This document shows positions 42,893 to 52,050 of a DNA stretch of 64,000 nucleotides, one piece after another. The notes beneath the pieces were generated by a model. It searched no databases, was not told where the DNA came from, and was given only the letters and a program-made list of their open reading frames with translations. Each line of letters starts with the position of its first letter. The stretch's first letter is position 1. The stretch is taken from NCBI RefSeq assembly GCF_004000905.1, contig NZ_BIMD01000001.1, forward strand, positions 248,001-312,000, in the 5' to 3' direction. A program made the position numbers and the translations under genes. Origin of the DNA: Paenibacillus humicus NBRC 102415. GTDB taxonomy: Bacteria; Bacillota; Bacilli; Paenibacillales; Paenibacillaceae.

Positions 42893-44506
42893 CTACTTGA
42901 AGTGCATAAGCTCGAAAGGAAGCTCGAATTGCGTCTGCTTGAACGCAACGCCCTCCAGGTCGTTCGGGGCGAGCACCGCCATGCTGCCATGCGTAATCGG
43001 AATGAATACGGCCTCGTCATGCACCGTTGTCAGAATCTCCTTGTACAGGGCCTTGCGCTTCTCCTCATCCCTGGTGCCGGTTACCTGTCCGATCTTGGCG
43101 TACAACTCCTCCACCCCTTCGATGCCGCCGGTCGTATGGGCGTAAGAGGACTCCGCCGTAAAGGCGGAAACCGTGCTCTGTGGATCGTAGGCAAGCCCCC
43201 AGGTCTGGTTGAACAGCAGGTCATAATCGCCTGAGGCCCGGCGTGCCGCGACAGAGGAGGACTGCTCGCCGATCAGCTCCAGCTTCATGCCGATCGTTTT
43301 GGCGGCGCTCTGAATCAGCTCGGCTTCCGTTTTTTGCGAGGAGGAGGCGGCATCGTAATAGAGCTTGAGCGCGAGCTGCCTGCCATTCTTCACACGCGTC
43401 TCGCCTCCGTTCTCCAGCTTCCAGCCGGCGTCCTCCAGCAGCTCGGCCGCATGCTTCAGATCGTAGCCGCGCTTGGCCAGCGGGATGTCGGCATATTCCA
43501 CATTGCCCGAGAACAGGCTGTCTGCCGGCGATTCGGCCCCATGAAGAATCTGTCCGGCGATCGTCTCGCGATCGACGGCATGCCATAAGGCTAGGCGCAC
43601 CGCTCTTTCATGCACCGGACCTGTGCTGCTGCTGTTGGCGGCAATCATCTTCGTGTTCATCGGCTTGCTGCGAAGCAGCTGGTACCGTCCGCTGTCCACA
43701 AGGCTCTGCATCGCCTCGACGTCCACGCCGTCCGCGCCGCGGTCGTCGGTGAAGATGAAGTTCACTTCTCCTTTTTGCAGCGCCAGCAGCGTCGTTTCTC
43801 CCGATGGCAGCACTTTCGCGGTAATCCGCTTGACCTGCGGCGCGCCGCCCCAATAGGACTCGTTGGCCTCGAACACGGCATACTGCTCCGGCTTCTGGTC
43901 GGCAAGACGATACGGGCCGGTGCCGTCGTAGCCGGCGACGCCGTCCTTGGTCTGCCCGTTGATGAAGTCTTTCGGCGAGAGGAACACATACGGACGGGTC
44001 ATCGACAGCTCCAGCAGCGTTGGATAATAGGGCTCGTCGAGCAGGAGCTGAACCGTATACTCATCCGTTGCGCGGACTTCCTTGATCTTGGTCGACAGCT
44101 TGATCCAGGCATGGCGTTCGGCATTGGCCTGCACGGCGTCGATGTTCACTTTCACCGCTTCCGCGTTGAACGGAGATCCGTCATGGAACGTCACGCCATG
44201 CCGCAGATGGAACGTATAGCTCATGCCGTCCTCGGAGATGTCCCAGGATTCCGCGAGCAGCGGCTTGATGCCGTCTTCGGTCTTTTCGACGAGAGATTCG
44301 TAGATCATGCCCTGCGCAGGCATCGAGCCGGAATACAGATGAGGATTCATGTCGTTGATGTCCTTGGAAGAAGCATAGATGATTTCCCGTGCTTGGCCTT
44401 GCTTCGCCGCTTCAGCAGCAGGCTCGTTCCCGCTGTCGGAGCAGCCGGAGGAGAAAATCAGGAATAGGATGAAGATGGCGGATAGGGCGTTTCTCGAATG
44501 CTTCAA
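42893..44506 (-). CDS. cntA: metallophore-binding lipoprotein, CntA-like
   Basis: 537 residues. Signal peptide and lipobox (LIFSSGC) put it on the outer face of the membrane. It is an OppA/NikA-type binding protein, with YTFHLRHGVTFHDGSPFNAE and VRLALWHAVDRETIA as family segments. In Staphylococcus, CntA binds nickel or cobalt opine complexes. TTG start with GGAGGAAG upstream; it overlaps the cntM stop by 4 nt. Confidence 0.9.
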   Translation of the reverse strand: MKHSRNALSAIFILFLIFSSGCSDSGNEPAAEAAKQGQAREIIYASSKDINDMNPHLYSGSMPAQGMIYESLVEKTEDGIKPLLAESWDISEDGMSYTFHLRHGVTFHDGSPFNAEAVKVNIDAVQANAERHAWIKLSTKIKEVRATDEYTVQLLLDEPYYPTLLELSMTRPYVFLSPKDFINGQTKDGVAGYDGTGPYRLADQKPEQYAVFEANESYWGGAPQVKRITAKVLPSGETTLLALQKGEVNFIFTDDRGADGVDVEAMQSLVDSGRYQLLRSKPMNTKMIAANSSSTGPVHERAVRLALWHAVDRETIAGQILHGAESPADSLFSGNVEYADIPLAKRGYDLKHAAELLEDAGWKLENGGETRVKNGRQLALKLYYDAASSSQKTEAELIQSAAKTIGMKLELIGEQSSSVAARRASGDYDLLFNQTWGLAYDPQSTVSAFTAESSYAHTTGGIEGVEELYAKIGQVTGTRDEEKRKALYKEILTTVHDEAVFIPITHGSMAVLAPNDLEGVAFKQTQFELPFELMHFK

Positions 44507-45876
44507 TGGATTTCTTCCTCCTGGATGGGCGCCGAAGCGCCTGAAATTGGATCAAAGAATAAGCGCGACCTGTCCGGCAGGCCGCGGACGATCAGCTCCA
44601 GCTCGGCTTCATGGCCGCCCGGATAAAACGCCTCCGAGAGAGCTTGGGCAGCAAGCTGCGCTCTCGCCTGGGCGAGCCGGCTCTCGTACAGGCCGAGCAG
44701 CCGATCGATCGTCGGAGTCGGAACGCCGAGCCGCCGGGCGATGCCCTGCAGGATGGCCGTCCGGTAGTAATCCTCCTTGGGCATGCGCGGCACCTCCCAT
44801 CGGCCCTCGTCGTTCACGGCCAGGCTGCGGATGGGAACCGCCGAAAAATCGAAATAGCGTCCTTGCCCATCCGGCTCGGAGAAGGGATCGATCAGCAGCG
44901 AGGCATAACGAATGTACAGCAAATACTGCTGATGCACGGCATCCAGCTCCGGAAAGCGCTCCAGCTCTTCGCTCGAGAGGCTTTGCGGACGTACCGGGTA
45001 ACACTCCTCCGTCATGAACCGGAGCAGGTTGATCGGCCGCAGTCCTATCGCTTGAACGATGGCGCTGATCTCCAGCCAGCAGGAGCGCATGTCGCGGATC
45101 AGGGACGGCGTTATCGGCCCTTCCGGATACAGCTTGTATACATAGGTCTGAACTCGGTCAGATTCCAGGGAGAACACCGCCTCAAGCGCAAATTCGTTCA
45201 TGAACAGCGGCGGATGCACATACAGCGAGATGTTCCGCGTTTCGGCGGCAAGAGGCGATTCCAGCGCCTCCATCGCGATGCCGGAACGGGCGCAGGCTCC
45301 CTGCAGCTCCTCCATGACTGCCGACGAGCGGCCGCATGAGGAGCCGATGAATACCTTGCGCTTCACGCCTGTCGTCACGGCGCGGGAGCCGGGCCGGCCA
45401 TCCGGCCAGCGGGTATCGCCCAGGTAAGTCGAAAAGCTGACGACCTCGGGCCGTGCAGCGGGCTGCAGCCTCTGCAGCAGCTGGCCGACGAGACTGCCCG
45501 AGCCGAAGGTCGGCGAGACGAGCACGAGGCAGCGGGCAGCCTTCAGCACGGACGGCGGCAGCTGCTCCAGCACCGGGACATAGGCGTCCGCCGTCACGGC
45601 CAGCACGAGCGTCGGCCACTCGCCCTCGATGCGGTCGTAGCCCTCGTGCCAGGCATCGAGCATGCATGTTCCACCCAGCTCCCGGTGGGCCGCATTCTGA
45701 ACGTCCGCGACCAGCGCTCCATCCCCCTGGGCGAGAGCGGCAAAGAAGAGTCTCGAGCGGGGCGAGCTTCTCCCCGCAATGCCGACCCGGATGGACAGCT
45801 GCCTGCGCAGCAGCACGGCCAGCTGAACGGCCGCAGGTCCCGTACCGAGAATCAGCGAGTCCCCGAGCGCGCTCAT
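44503..45876 (-). CDS. cntM: staphylopine-type opine dehydrogenase CntM
   Basis: 457 residues. N-terminal Rossmann fold GTGPAAVQLA, then AGRSSPRS, where Arg36 matches the residue known to give NADPH preference in S. aureus CntM (Arg33). VVSFSTYLGDTRW includes Asp154, matching Asp150 of S. aureus, which selects pyruvate; Ala there allows 2-oxoglutarate. The catalytic His is in SLYVHPPLFMNEF (His221). It performs the last step, reductive condensation of the nicotianamine-like intermediate with the 2-oxo acid. Overlaps cntL and cntA by 4 nt each. The residue matching relies on my memory of the S. aureus sequence. Confidence 0.9.
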   Translation of the reverse strand: MSALGDSLILGTGPAAVQLAVLLRRQLSIRVGIAGRSSPRSRLFFAALAQGDGALVADVQNAAHRELGGTCMLDAWHEGYDRIEGEWPTLVLAVTADAYVPVLEQLPPSVLKAARCLVLVSPTFGSGSLVGQLLQRLQPAARPEVVSFSTYLGDTRWPDGRPGSRAVTTGVKRKVFIGSSCGRSSAVMEELQGACARSGIAMEALESPLAAETRNISLYVHPPLFMNEFALEAVFSLESDRVQTYVYKLYPEGPITPSLIRDMRSCWLEISAIVQAIGLRPINLLRFMTEECYPVRPQSLSSEELERFPELDAVHQQYLLYIRYASLLIDPFSEPDGQGRYFDFSAVPIRSLAVNDEGRWEVPRMPKEDYYRTAILQGIARRLGVPTPTIDRLLGLYESRLAQARAQLAAQALSEAFYPGGHEAELELIVRGLPDRSRLFFDPISGASAPIQEEEIH

Positions 45877-46700
45877 TGCGCACCCCCGTCCAGCTGATGA
45901 CTCACGGCAGCCTTGCGGTACAAGGCGATGTCGAAAATCCGCCCCGGCTTCAGCAGGCTTTCTGCCAGCCGCCAGCGGCTGTCCGCAGCCTGGCGGATCG
46001 GATAATTGAACAGCGATTTCAAGCCGCCGCCATAACGCATGGCCACAACGGTCTGTTCTCCGGTGAGCGGATGCAGCCGTTCGAGCAGCTCGTATTTGAC
46101 GGGGACCGTGGAGCTGAAGATGATATGGGTCACCGTGCTGAGCCCGTCCAATTGTTCGACCGAGCTTGCCTCCAGCCGGATCGGGAGCTCCGGTCCGAGT
46201 CTGCTCACGACCTTGCGGCCGAGCTCGACCGCCTCCGGGTCGATGTCGATGCCGACGACTTGGGCGCCTGTGCGGCGGGCAATCAGCAGCGGCGTCATCG
46301 GGAACGAGCCGGAGCCGACCATCAGCACCCTGGACTCCGGCGTTACCGTGAAGCTGCCGAACTCCTCCTCGATGCAGGCCTCGATGTTGCGGAAATAACC
46401 GCTGTCATTCTCTGCGCCTTCCAGCAGCTTGAGTGCGCGGTATTTTTCCATCAGCGCTACGCAGAGCGCCGAACGCTCCCGCAGCCGATAGGCCAGCCGC
46501 TCCGTTTCCTCCGGCTCCCGGCGTATGAGCTCCTCCCACATAAGCGTGTTGCGCGGCTCCAGAATGAGAGAGGAGTAGCGGTCGATGACCGCCTCAAGCT
46601 CGGCCGAGGAGCCGGCCGTCCCGTCATAAGCAGCTGCCAGTGAAGCGAAGCCGTCGGCGTATTCGGACAGCGTCCGGTGAAAATCAGTCCATACGATCAA
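45873..46700 (-). CDS. cntL: nicotianamine-synthase-like CntL
   Basis: 275 residues, close to staphylococcal CntL. A helical N-terminal part is followed by a SAM-binding fold with RVLMVGSGSFPMTPLLIA and VVGIDIDPEAVELGRKV. It transfers an aminobutyrate group from S-adenosylmethionine to histidine. TTG start with AAAGGAG 9 nt upstream. Second gene of the operon, 23 nt after cntK, overlapping cntM by 4 nt. Confidence 0.92.
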   Translation of the reverse strand: MIVWTDFHRTLSEYADGFASLAAAYDGTAGSSAELEAVIDRYSSLILEPRNTLMWEELIRREPEETERLAYRLRERSALCVALMEKYRALKLLEGAENDSGYFRNIEACIEEEFGSFTVTPESRVLMVGSGSFPMTPLLIARRTGAQVVGIDIDPEAVELGRKVVSRLGPELPIRLEASSVEQLDGLSTVTHIIFSSTVPVKYELLERLHPLTGEQTVVAMRYGGGLKSLFNYPIRQAADSRWRLAESLLKPGRIFDIALYRKAAVSHQLDGGAQ

Positions 46701-46723
46701 TCGTTTTCTCTCCTTTCCTTACG

Positions 46724-47557
46724 TCAAGCCGTTATGTAAGCCGTGCCGCGGGCGACGATATTGACGAGCCCGGCTATGTTCAGCCTCCTGATGCTCCCCC
46801 CTTCGCTCTCCGCCTCGACCGCGATCTTGCCGCCGGGCTGTCGAAGCGAAAGCGAAACGGAGCGTCCTTTCTTCCAGCACAAGTAAGCTCCGACAGAGGC
46901 GGACCCCGAGCCGCAGCCGCGTTCCCAGACGAGGCTGTCGAGGGAAGGAATATAGATCAAGGGCTGCATCTCCGACACTTCCGGACGGTACAGCATGATG
47001 CCGATCAGTCGATCGTCGAGCATCGCTCCGAGCAACCGCGCCAGCTCGCAAGCCTCGGTACGAATCGATTCGGAGAAGGACTCGACCTCGAGCACCAGAT
47101 GCGTAGACTCGGCATAGCACACCAGCCCGACGCTGCGGGCCTCTCCGCCGAGCGTAATCGATTTGGTCTCGATGCGCCGGGGAAGCGGCATCTCCACCTG
47201 GCAGCGGAAGCGATCCTCCGCGCGGCTCGCCTCGCAGCGGACCAGCCGTTCGGCGCCTGAAGCCTCCAGCTCCACCGTCATGACCTTTCCCGAGGGCAGC
47301 CCGCTGTCCTCGGCGATCAACGCCGCCAGCGCCATGCAGGCGTTGCCGCAGAACTCTCCCCCAGCCATGCTCAGGCGGGCGGATGCAGAGCACTGTCGCG
47401 GCTTCTCGATGAAGCCCACCTGCTCGGCGAACACATTGTCATAGGCCATCATGCGGGATGCGACCGCTGCATGAGCTTCCTGCGGAAGCGGCGTGTTGAC
47501 GAGAACGGTCATGTTCTGAGTCGGATTGAGCTTGACGAATTCAACTTCGAGGTTCAT
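46724..47557 (-). CDS. cntK: histidine racemase CntK (DapF-like)
   Basis: 277 residues with two pseudo-symmetric halves of the diaminopimelate epimerase fold. The two catalytic Cys are visible: Cys70 in GGEFCGNACMAL and Cys215 in WERGCGSGSASVGA. It converts L-His to D-His for CntL. The ATG at 47555-47557 has GGAGGAGAGGCG directly before it; the open frame continues upstream to 47758 but would cross the promoter and operators. Its presence predicts a D-His-based product. First gene of the operon. Confidence 0.9.
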   Translation of the reverse strand: MNLEVEFVKLNPTQNMTVLVNTPLPQEAHAAVASRMMAYDNVFAEQVGFIEKPRQCSASARLSMAGGEFCGNACMALAALIAEDSGLPSGKVMTVELEASGAERLVRCEASRAEDRFRCQVEMPLPRRIETKSITLGGEARSVGLVCYAESTHLVLEVESFSESIRTEACELARLLGAMLDDRLIGIMLYRPEVSEMQPLIYIPSLDSLVWERGCGSGSASVGAYLCWKKGRSVSLSLRQPGGKIAVEAESEGGSIRRLNIAGLVNIVARGTAYITA

Positions 47558-47576
47558 CGCCTCTCCTCCGGTTTGA

Positions 47577-47610
47577 TAGTAATTATTACTAATTAATACG
47601 TAATAATTAC
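47577..47610. promoter_or_regulatory. two tandem Zur-like operators
   Basis: TAGTAATTATTACTA (47577-47591) and GTAATAATTAC (47600-47610) both have the GTAAT-N-ATTAC core of the Bacillus Zur box. Their centres are 21 bp apart, two helical turns. They lie between the -10 element and the cntK ribosome binding site, where a bound repressor blocks transcription. Zur as the binder is inferred from the motif and from known zinc control of staphylococcal cnt. Confidence 0.65.
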
Positions 47611-47612
47611 TA

Positions 47613-47641
47613 ATAATAGCTAGAGTACCCGGTTGCGTCAA
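47613..47641 (-). promoter_or_regulatory. cnt operon promoter
   Basis: On the minus strand TTGACG (47636-47641) and TATTAT (47613-47618) with a 17-bp spacer. The start of transcription should fall near 47606, inside the distal Zur-like box. Confidence 0.8.
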
Positions 47642-47924
47642 CACATTTCTGTCAGTCCATTCCAGCTCCCGAACGGGATGAGGCGAAAAAAAGAGGCCGT
47701 TGCCCCGCGCCTCGCCTAATGCCCCCCCGATTCTGCCGAAACAACCTTCCTCCAACAATTTTTGTTTTCAACCTATTCCTCCAATCGCGTATCTAGTCCT
47801 GTCGGGCCTCCATTTTTCAGCTTTCAATTCCATGAAGCACGAGGCACATAGGTGAACATTCAAAGGGTTTCTTCAAAAGGTTCTCCTCATAGAAATGTTT
47901 TCGGCACCGGGCCATACGGGCAGC
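47642..47924. other. intergenic stretch between cntK and the ADH gene
   Basis: About 280 bp with no supported gene. It belongs to the upstream region of the cnt promoter and the downstream region of the ADH gene. Confidence 0.35.
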
Positions 47925-47957
47925 AAAAAAAAGCAACCGATCGTAAGGACCGGCTGC
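47925..47957 (-). terminator. terminator of the ADH gene
   Basis: On the minus strand GCAGCCGGTC pairs with GATCGGTTGC around 5 nt, followed by eight T. It lies 21 bp past the ADH stop. Confidence 0.8.
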
Positions 47958-47978
47958 CTTTGCTTCATAATTGAGCTA

Positions 47979-49013
47979 TCAGGGTCTAATCAATACTTTG
48001 AGCGCTTCACGCTTGTCCATGGCGCGATAACCGTCCGGAACCCCATCCAGGTCAACGGTTGCATCAAATACACGGCCAGGTTCAATAGTTCCGTTCAGGA
48101 TGTCGGGCAATAACTCCTCCATATAAGCACGCGTTGGCGCCGGTCCCCCCGTAAGCGTTATATTGCGTCCAAAAAGACTGGCAAAGCCAACGGGAGCATC
48201 GTCATACTGAGGCACGCCGACCCGGCTTATGACTCCGCCAGCCCGCACGACTCCTATGCTCATCTCATAAGCAGGCATGAGTCCGACACATTCAAGCACG
48301 ACATGAGTGCCTTCCCCGTTCGTCATCTCCCGAACCTTCGCCACACCTTCTTCTCCGCGTTCAGGAACAACATCCGTGGCGCCAAATTCAAGGCCCAAAT
48401 CCGTCCGTACCTTGTGGCGGCCCATGAGAATGATCTTCTTGGCGCCGAGCTTCTTCGCCGACAGGACGGCAAGAAGACCGACGGCTCCATCGCCGATAAC
48501 CGTCACCGTCGTATGTTCATTCACTCCTCCCTTCAGCGCCGCATGATAACCCGTTCCGTATACATCCGACAATGTCAGCAGGGAGGGCAGCAAGGGAGAG
48601 CTCTCATCGATTTCGTCAGGCAGCTTGAACATGCTTCCCTGTGCTTGAGGCACTCGAACAAACTCCGCCTGGCAGCCGGTCATAAACCCGCCGTGTACGC
48701 ATGAAGTCATCAAGCCTTCCTGGCAAAATGGACAGGTAAGGTCGCCATAAGCGAAAGGAACGACAACCAAATCCCCTTTTTTGAATCCGGCAACCTGCGA
48801 TCCCATTTCTTCAATGGTCCCAATCACTTCATGCCCCATCGCTTCGCCTTCGCCATGCTCATGGGCATGCATGCTGTGATAAGGATGCAGATCGCTTCCG
48901 CAAATGCAGGCGGCAACCACTTTCAAAATGGCATCCGTCGGCTTTTGCAAGGTTGGAACGGGCGCTTCTACGACACGGACATCGCCAGCAGCATACATCA
49001 CATTTGCTTTCAT
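47979..49013 (-). CDS. zinc-type alcohol dehydrogenase (MDR family)
   Basis: 344 residues. Catalytic zinc ligands: Cys in AACICGSDLHPY and the His/Glu of AMGHEVIG. The structural-zinc lobe is reduced to CPFCQEGLMTSC, with one Cys fewer than the usual four. The NAD(P) fold has VIGDGAVGLLAVL. It oxidises or reduces alcohols/aldehydes of unknown identity. Beside an aldo-keto reductase on the same strand, 76 nt apart; probably one stress-response unit. Confidence 0.88.
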   Translation of the reverse strand: MKANVMYAAGDVRVVEAPVPTLQKPTDAILKVVAACICGSDLHPYHSMHAHEHGEGEAMGHEVIGTIEEMGSQVAGFKKGDLVVVPFAYGDLTCPFCQEGLMTSCVHGGFMTGCQAEFVRVPQAQGSMFKLPDEIDESSPLLPSLLTLSDVYGTGYHAALKGGVNEHTTVTVIGDGAVGLLAVLSAKKLGAKKIILMGRHKVRTDLGLEFGATDVVPERGEEGVAKVREMTNGEGTHVVLECVGLMPAYEMSIGVVRAGGVISRVGVPQYDDAPVGFASLFGRNITLTGGPAPTRAYMEELLPDILNGTIEPGRVFDATVDLDGVPDGYRAMDKREALKVLIRP

Positions 49014-49089
49014 ATCCTAATTCAACCCCTTTTTCACTAAATCTTTTTGTTTGGATTGGAGCGGTCGGCAATCACCCGCAGTTCAATGC

Positions 49090-50073
49090 TTATTTGCCGG
49101 TCCTTCTCTTTTCTGCTTCCGGATAACGGTCGCCGACAATTTGGATGCTGGCGATTTCTTCATTGATCTGCAGCATCTCCCGCTCCGTAAAGACGATTTC
49201 AGCAGATGCGGCATTTTCTGAAATTCGACTGACAGTTGTCGTCCCCGGAATGGGCACAATAAAGGGCTTCTGGGACAGAATCCACGCAAGTGCTATTTGG
49301 GCGGGGGTTGCTTGCTTCTGTTCGGCCACTTTATTCAAAAAATCGACGATCGTTTGATTCGCCTCCATGGCATCCTTGGCAAACCGGGGAAGCTCCCCTC
49401 GGTTGTCATTCTCGGAAAAAGAGGCATTCTTGTCTATTTTTCCGGTGAGAAATCCCCGTCCAAGAGGACTGTAGGCAACCAAGCCAATGCCCAATTGTTC
49501 GAGCGCGGGGAATATGCTGTTCTCTACTTCCCGCCACCAGATTGAATACTCGCTCTCCACTGCCGCCAGCGGCTCAACGCCGTGGGCGCGGCGGATGGTT
49601 TCCGCACTCGCCTCCGACAACCCCCAATGGAGGATCTTCCCGTCTTTTTTCAGCTGCTGCATCGTCAGCGCCACTTCTTCAATGGGTACATTCGGATCTA
49701 CACGATGGATATAATAGAGATCGATGTAATCCGTACGCAATCGTTTCAAAGACCCTTCGACCGAGGAGATGATGGATTCCGGCCGGCTGTCAGGCTCATT
49801 GGACGAACCCGTGATCTTAAGGCCGCCTTTTGTCGCTATCTGCACCTTGCTTCGATGGCCTGCAAGCGCTTCGCCGACAAGCTCTTCATTGGTGTAAGGC
49901 CCATAAACCTCTGCGGTATCATACATGGTAATGCCGGCATCGATAGCGGAATGCACGACACGAGTCATTTCGCTGCGATCTTTTGCCGGACCCCGATGAT
50001 AGTTCAATCCCATGCATCCGAATCCAAGCACGGAGGTTTCCAAACCGCTGGTTCCCAATTTTCTTTTCTTCAT
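49090..50073 (-). CDS. aldo/keto reductase
   Basis: 327 residues of an (alpha/beta)8 barrel. The catalytic tetrad can be seen: Asp in MYDTAEVYG, Tyr in the same segment, Lys in QIATKGGLK, His in DLYYIHRVDP. The C-terminal NADPH site includes PIPGTTTVSRISENAAS. The N-terminus MKKRKLGTSGLETSVLGFGC is typical. Divergent from a TetR gene with a shared palindrome in the promoter region; upstream of and co-directional with the ADH gene. Confidence 0.92.
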   Translation of the reverse strand: MKKRKLGTSGLETSVLGFGCMGLNYHRGPAKDRSEMTRVVHSAIDAGITMYDTAEVYGPYTNEELVGEALAGHRSKVQIATKGGLKITGSSNEPDSRPESIISSVEGSLKRLRTDYIDLYYIHRVDPNVPIEEVALTMQQLKKDGKILHWGLSEASAETIRRAHGVEPLAAVESEYSIWWREVENSIFPALEQLGIGLVAYSPLGRGFLTGKIDKNASFSENDNRGELPRFAKDAMEANQTIVDFLNKVAEQKQATPAQIALAWILSQKPFIVPIPGTTTVSRISENAASAEIVFTEREMLQINEEIASIQIVGDRYPEAEKRRTGK

Positions 50074-50193
50074 CCGATCTCTTTCCTTCCTTATTTGAAT
50101 TTGTATATCAAGTCTTCGAACTTGCTTGAAAACAGGAAGCTTAAAGCATAAATCCCCTTCGAAAAGAATCCTAAACGTCTTTCATTAAACCAT

Positions 50194-50215
50194 ATAAGTT
50201 GTTTATTCAACTTAT
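50194..50215. promoter_or_regulatory. palindromic operator between the AKR and TetR genes
   Basis: ATAAGTTG and CAACTTAT around TTTATT. A plus-strand promoter (TTGTTT, 17 bp, TATTAT) and a possible minus-strand one (TTGAAT, 17 bp, TAATGA) both overlap it, so one repressor dimer could control both genes. The TetR protein encoded next door is the obvious candidate. Confidence 0.6.
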
Positions 50216-50334
50216 GTCTATTATTATAGGAGCATGGAAGCGGAATACAAGGGTTAAATCAAACGGATTTGTCGAGTTCACAACAGATATTCCCGTTTTG
50301 TTTATTAAATTGACTGCACAGGGAGAATAGACAG

Positions 50335-50883
50335 ATGGCAAAAGTAGATCGAAGAATTTTGAAAACGCAGGACTCGTTGAAAAAAGCGGTTATAGAACTG
50401 ATGGCGGTTAAAAACTTCGATGCCATCACCATTCAGGATATTGCCGATCGGGCCAACGTGAACCGAGGCACCATCTATCTTCATTATCAGGATAAATATG
50501 ATCTCTTGGATAAAGTCATTGAAGCACACATCGATGAATTAAAGGAAATCGATACATGGGCCTGCAAGCTGGATTGGGCCGATGCTCTGGTGCCTTATTT
50601 TGAGTACTTCGAGAAGAATTATTTGCTCTTTTCAACGATGCTAGCCGGCAAAGAAGCCCCCTCTTCGTTTAGAACCCGTCTTCTTGATTCTTTTATGGAA
50701 GGATTCAAGGGTGAAATCGAACACGAAAGCGGAAAAAACAAGGATTTAAACGAAGATGTGATGCTGCAGTATGCCGGTACTGCTTATGTCGGGGTTATTG
50801 AATGGTGGATCCGCAATAAAATGCCCTATCCGCCGCAAGTCATGGCCAAGCAAGTCGGAGCCTTGCTGGAAAGAAGCTTATAG
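50335..50883 (+). CDS. TetR-family transcriptional regulator
   Basis: 182 residues. Helix-turn-helix in ITIQDIADRANVNRGTIYLH followed by YQDKYDLLDKVIEAHI. The C-terminal domain is of the TetR_C type common in Bacillota. GGGAG lies 9 nt before the ATG. Convergent with the MFS gene, with a 6-nt overlap of the 3' ends; divergent from the AKR gene. Confidence 0.9.
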   Translation: MAKVDRRILKTQDSLKKAVIELMAVKNFDAITIQDIADRANVNRGTIYLHYQDKYDLLDKVIEAHIDELKEIDTWACKLDWADALVPYFEYFEKNYLLFSTMLAGKEAPSSFRTRLLDSFMEGFKGEIEHESGKNKDLNEDVMLQYAGTAYVGVIEWWIRNKMPYPPQVMAKQVGALLERSL

Positions 50884-52050
50884 CCGATCCGATTGGAATC
50901 CTCCTGGTTGACCGATGCGGTTTCTTAGGAGGATAAATATCAGGCTCAAGCTCAAAAACAGGAATCCACCCGCGATTACAGCCTGCGTACCCATGCCTGT
51001 GATCAGCCATCCTCCTGCAGTTGTCCCGATGGTAACTCCGATGTTCCCGGATGCCAAAAACAGTCCATTTGAGAATTCGGGGGCTTCAGGAGCTGCAGAT
51101 GCAATGCAGTATTGCGAAATATTGTTTCCTACAGCCACTGCGATTCCAAAGACAAACATAATGAGGGCCATAGGTACGGCAAGCCTTCCCATCATAATGA
51201 ACAGAAGGTAGACAGCTCCCAATACGAAAGGAAAAGATACGACCGATTTGGCGGTGCTTTTTGTAAGCAGCCTGCCAGCCAAGATGTTGCCTATTATACT
51301 TGCCCCTCCGAATACGAATAACATGAAGCTGATCGCTTTCCCCGGTATATGGGTAATGGCTGCAAGATAGACGGCAAGGTAGCTGCTGACTCCATACATG
51401 GCGGCATTTATAAAAATGACGGCCGCAATGGACAGCCAAGTAAAGGACCGTTTCAATGCATTCAGCTGAGACCCATAGGAGAGCTTTTCCTCAACAGGCA
51501 TGGAGGGCACAAATAGGATCGCAATAAATGCAATTACATTCACGATCGTAAAATACAGCATGGCCATTTCGATTGAAGCTGAACTGGCTATATAGCTGGA
51601 GATTGGCGATCCAAGCACCATTCCCCCCGTTACGCCCATGAATACGATTGAAATGGCCTTTGGCGCTTCTTCCTTGGGGACGGATGCTGCTGCTGCCGTT
51701 AATGCTATGGAGACATACACAGGATGCAAAAAGGCTGGAATAACACGGGCAAGCAATAAAACGGCAAAGCTTGAAGCGAAGATGGAGACAATGTTGCCAA
51801 GAACGAATACGCCCAGTACAAGCAGCAGTACTTTTTTGCGATTGAAGCCCGAAAACAGCAGCGGAACAATCGGTCCGGATATGGCAACGGCAAGTGCAAA
51901 AAGACTTACTAGCAGCCCTGCCTTTGATATACTTACATGAAAGTGGTCCGCAATCGAAGGCAAAATGCCGACGATGCCCATTTCCGTATTTAAGATGCCG
52001 AAAACGCCTATCGTCAATAGCATCAATACCAACTGATTTTTTCTAGCCAT
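50878..52050 (-). CDS. MFS transporter (AraJ/YdhP-like drug or sugar efflux type)
   Basis: 390 residues, 12 helices. EMGIVGILPSIADHFHVSIS and SKAGLLVSLFALAVAISGPI are typical of the AraJ/YbcL efflux group. AAGGAG lies 8 nt before the ATG at 52048-52050; the frame extends upstream to 52101 without a start signal. The promoter region upstream has spaced ATGAACA and TGTTCAT half-sites. Likely part of the same TetR-controlled stress set, though on its own transcript. Confidence 0.87.
   Translation of the reverse strand: MARKNQLVLMLLTIGVFGILNTEMGIVGILPSIADHFHVSISKAGLLVSLFALAVAISGPIVPLLFSGFNRKKVLLLVLGVFVLGNIVSIFASSFAVLLLARVIPAFLHPVYVSIALTAAAASVPKEEAPKAISIVFMGVTGGMVLGSPISSYIASSASIEMAMLYFTIVNVIAFIAILFVPSMPVEEKLSYGSQLNALKRSFTWLSIAAVIFINAAMYGVSSYLAVYLAAITHIPGKAISFMLFVFGGASIIGNILAGRLLTKSTAKSVVSFPFVLGAVYLLFIMMGRLAVPMALIMFVFGIAVAVGNNISQYCIASAAPEAPEFSNGLFLASGNIGVTIGTTAGGWLITGMGTQAVIAGGFLFLSLSLIFILLRNRIGQPGGFQSDRL

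Noticed and set aside
46724-47758. Longer CntK starting at 47758
   Set aside because: The extra 67 residues would cross the -35/-10 promoter and the operators; the ATG at 47557 has a perfect ribosome binding site and fits the family length.
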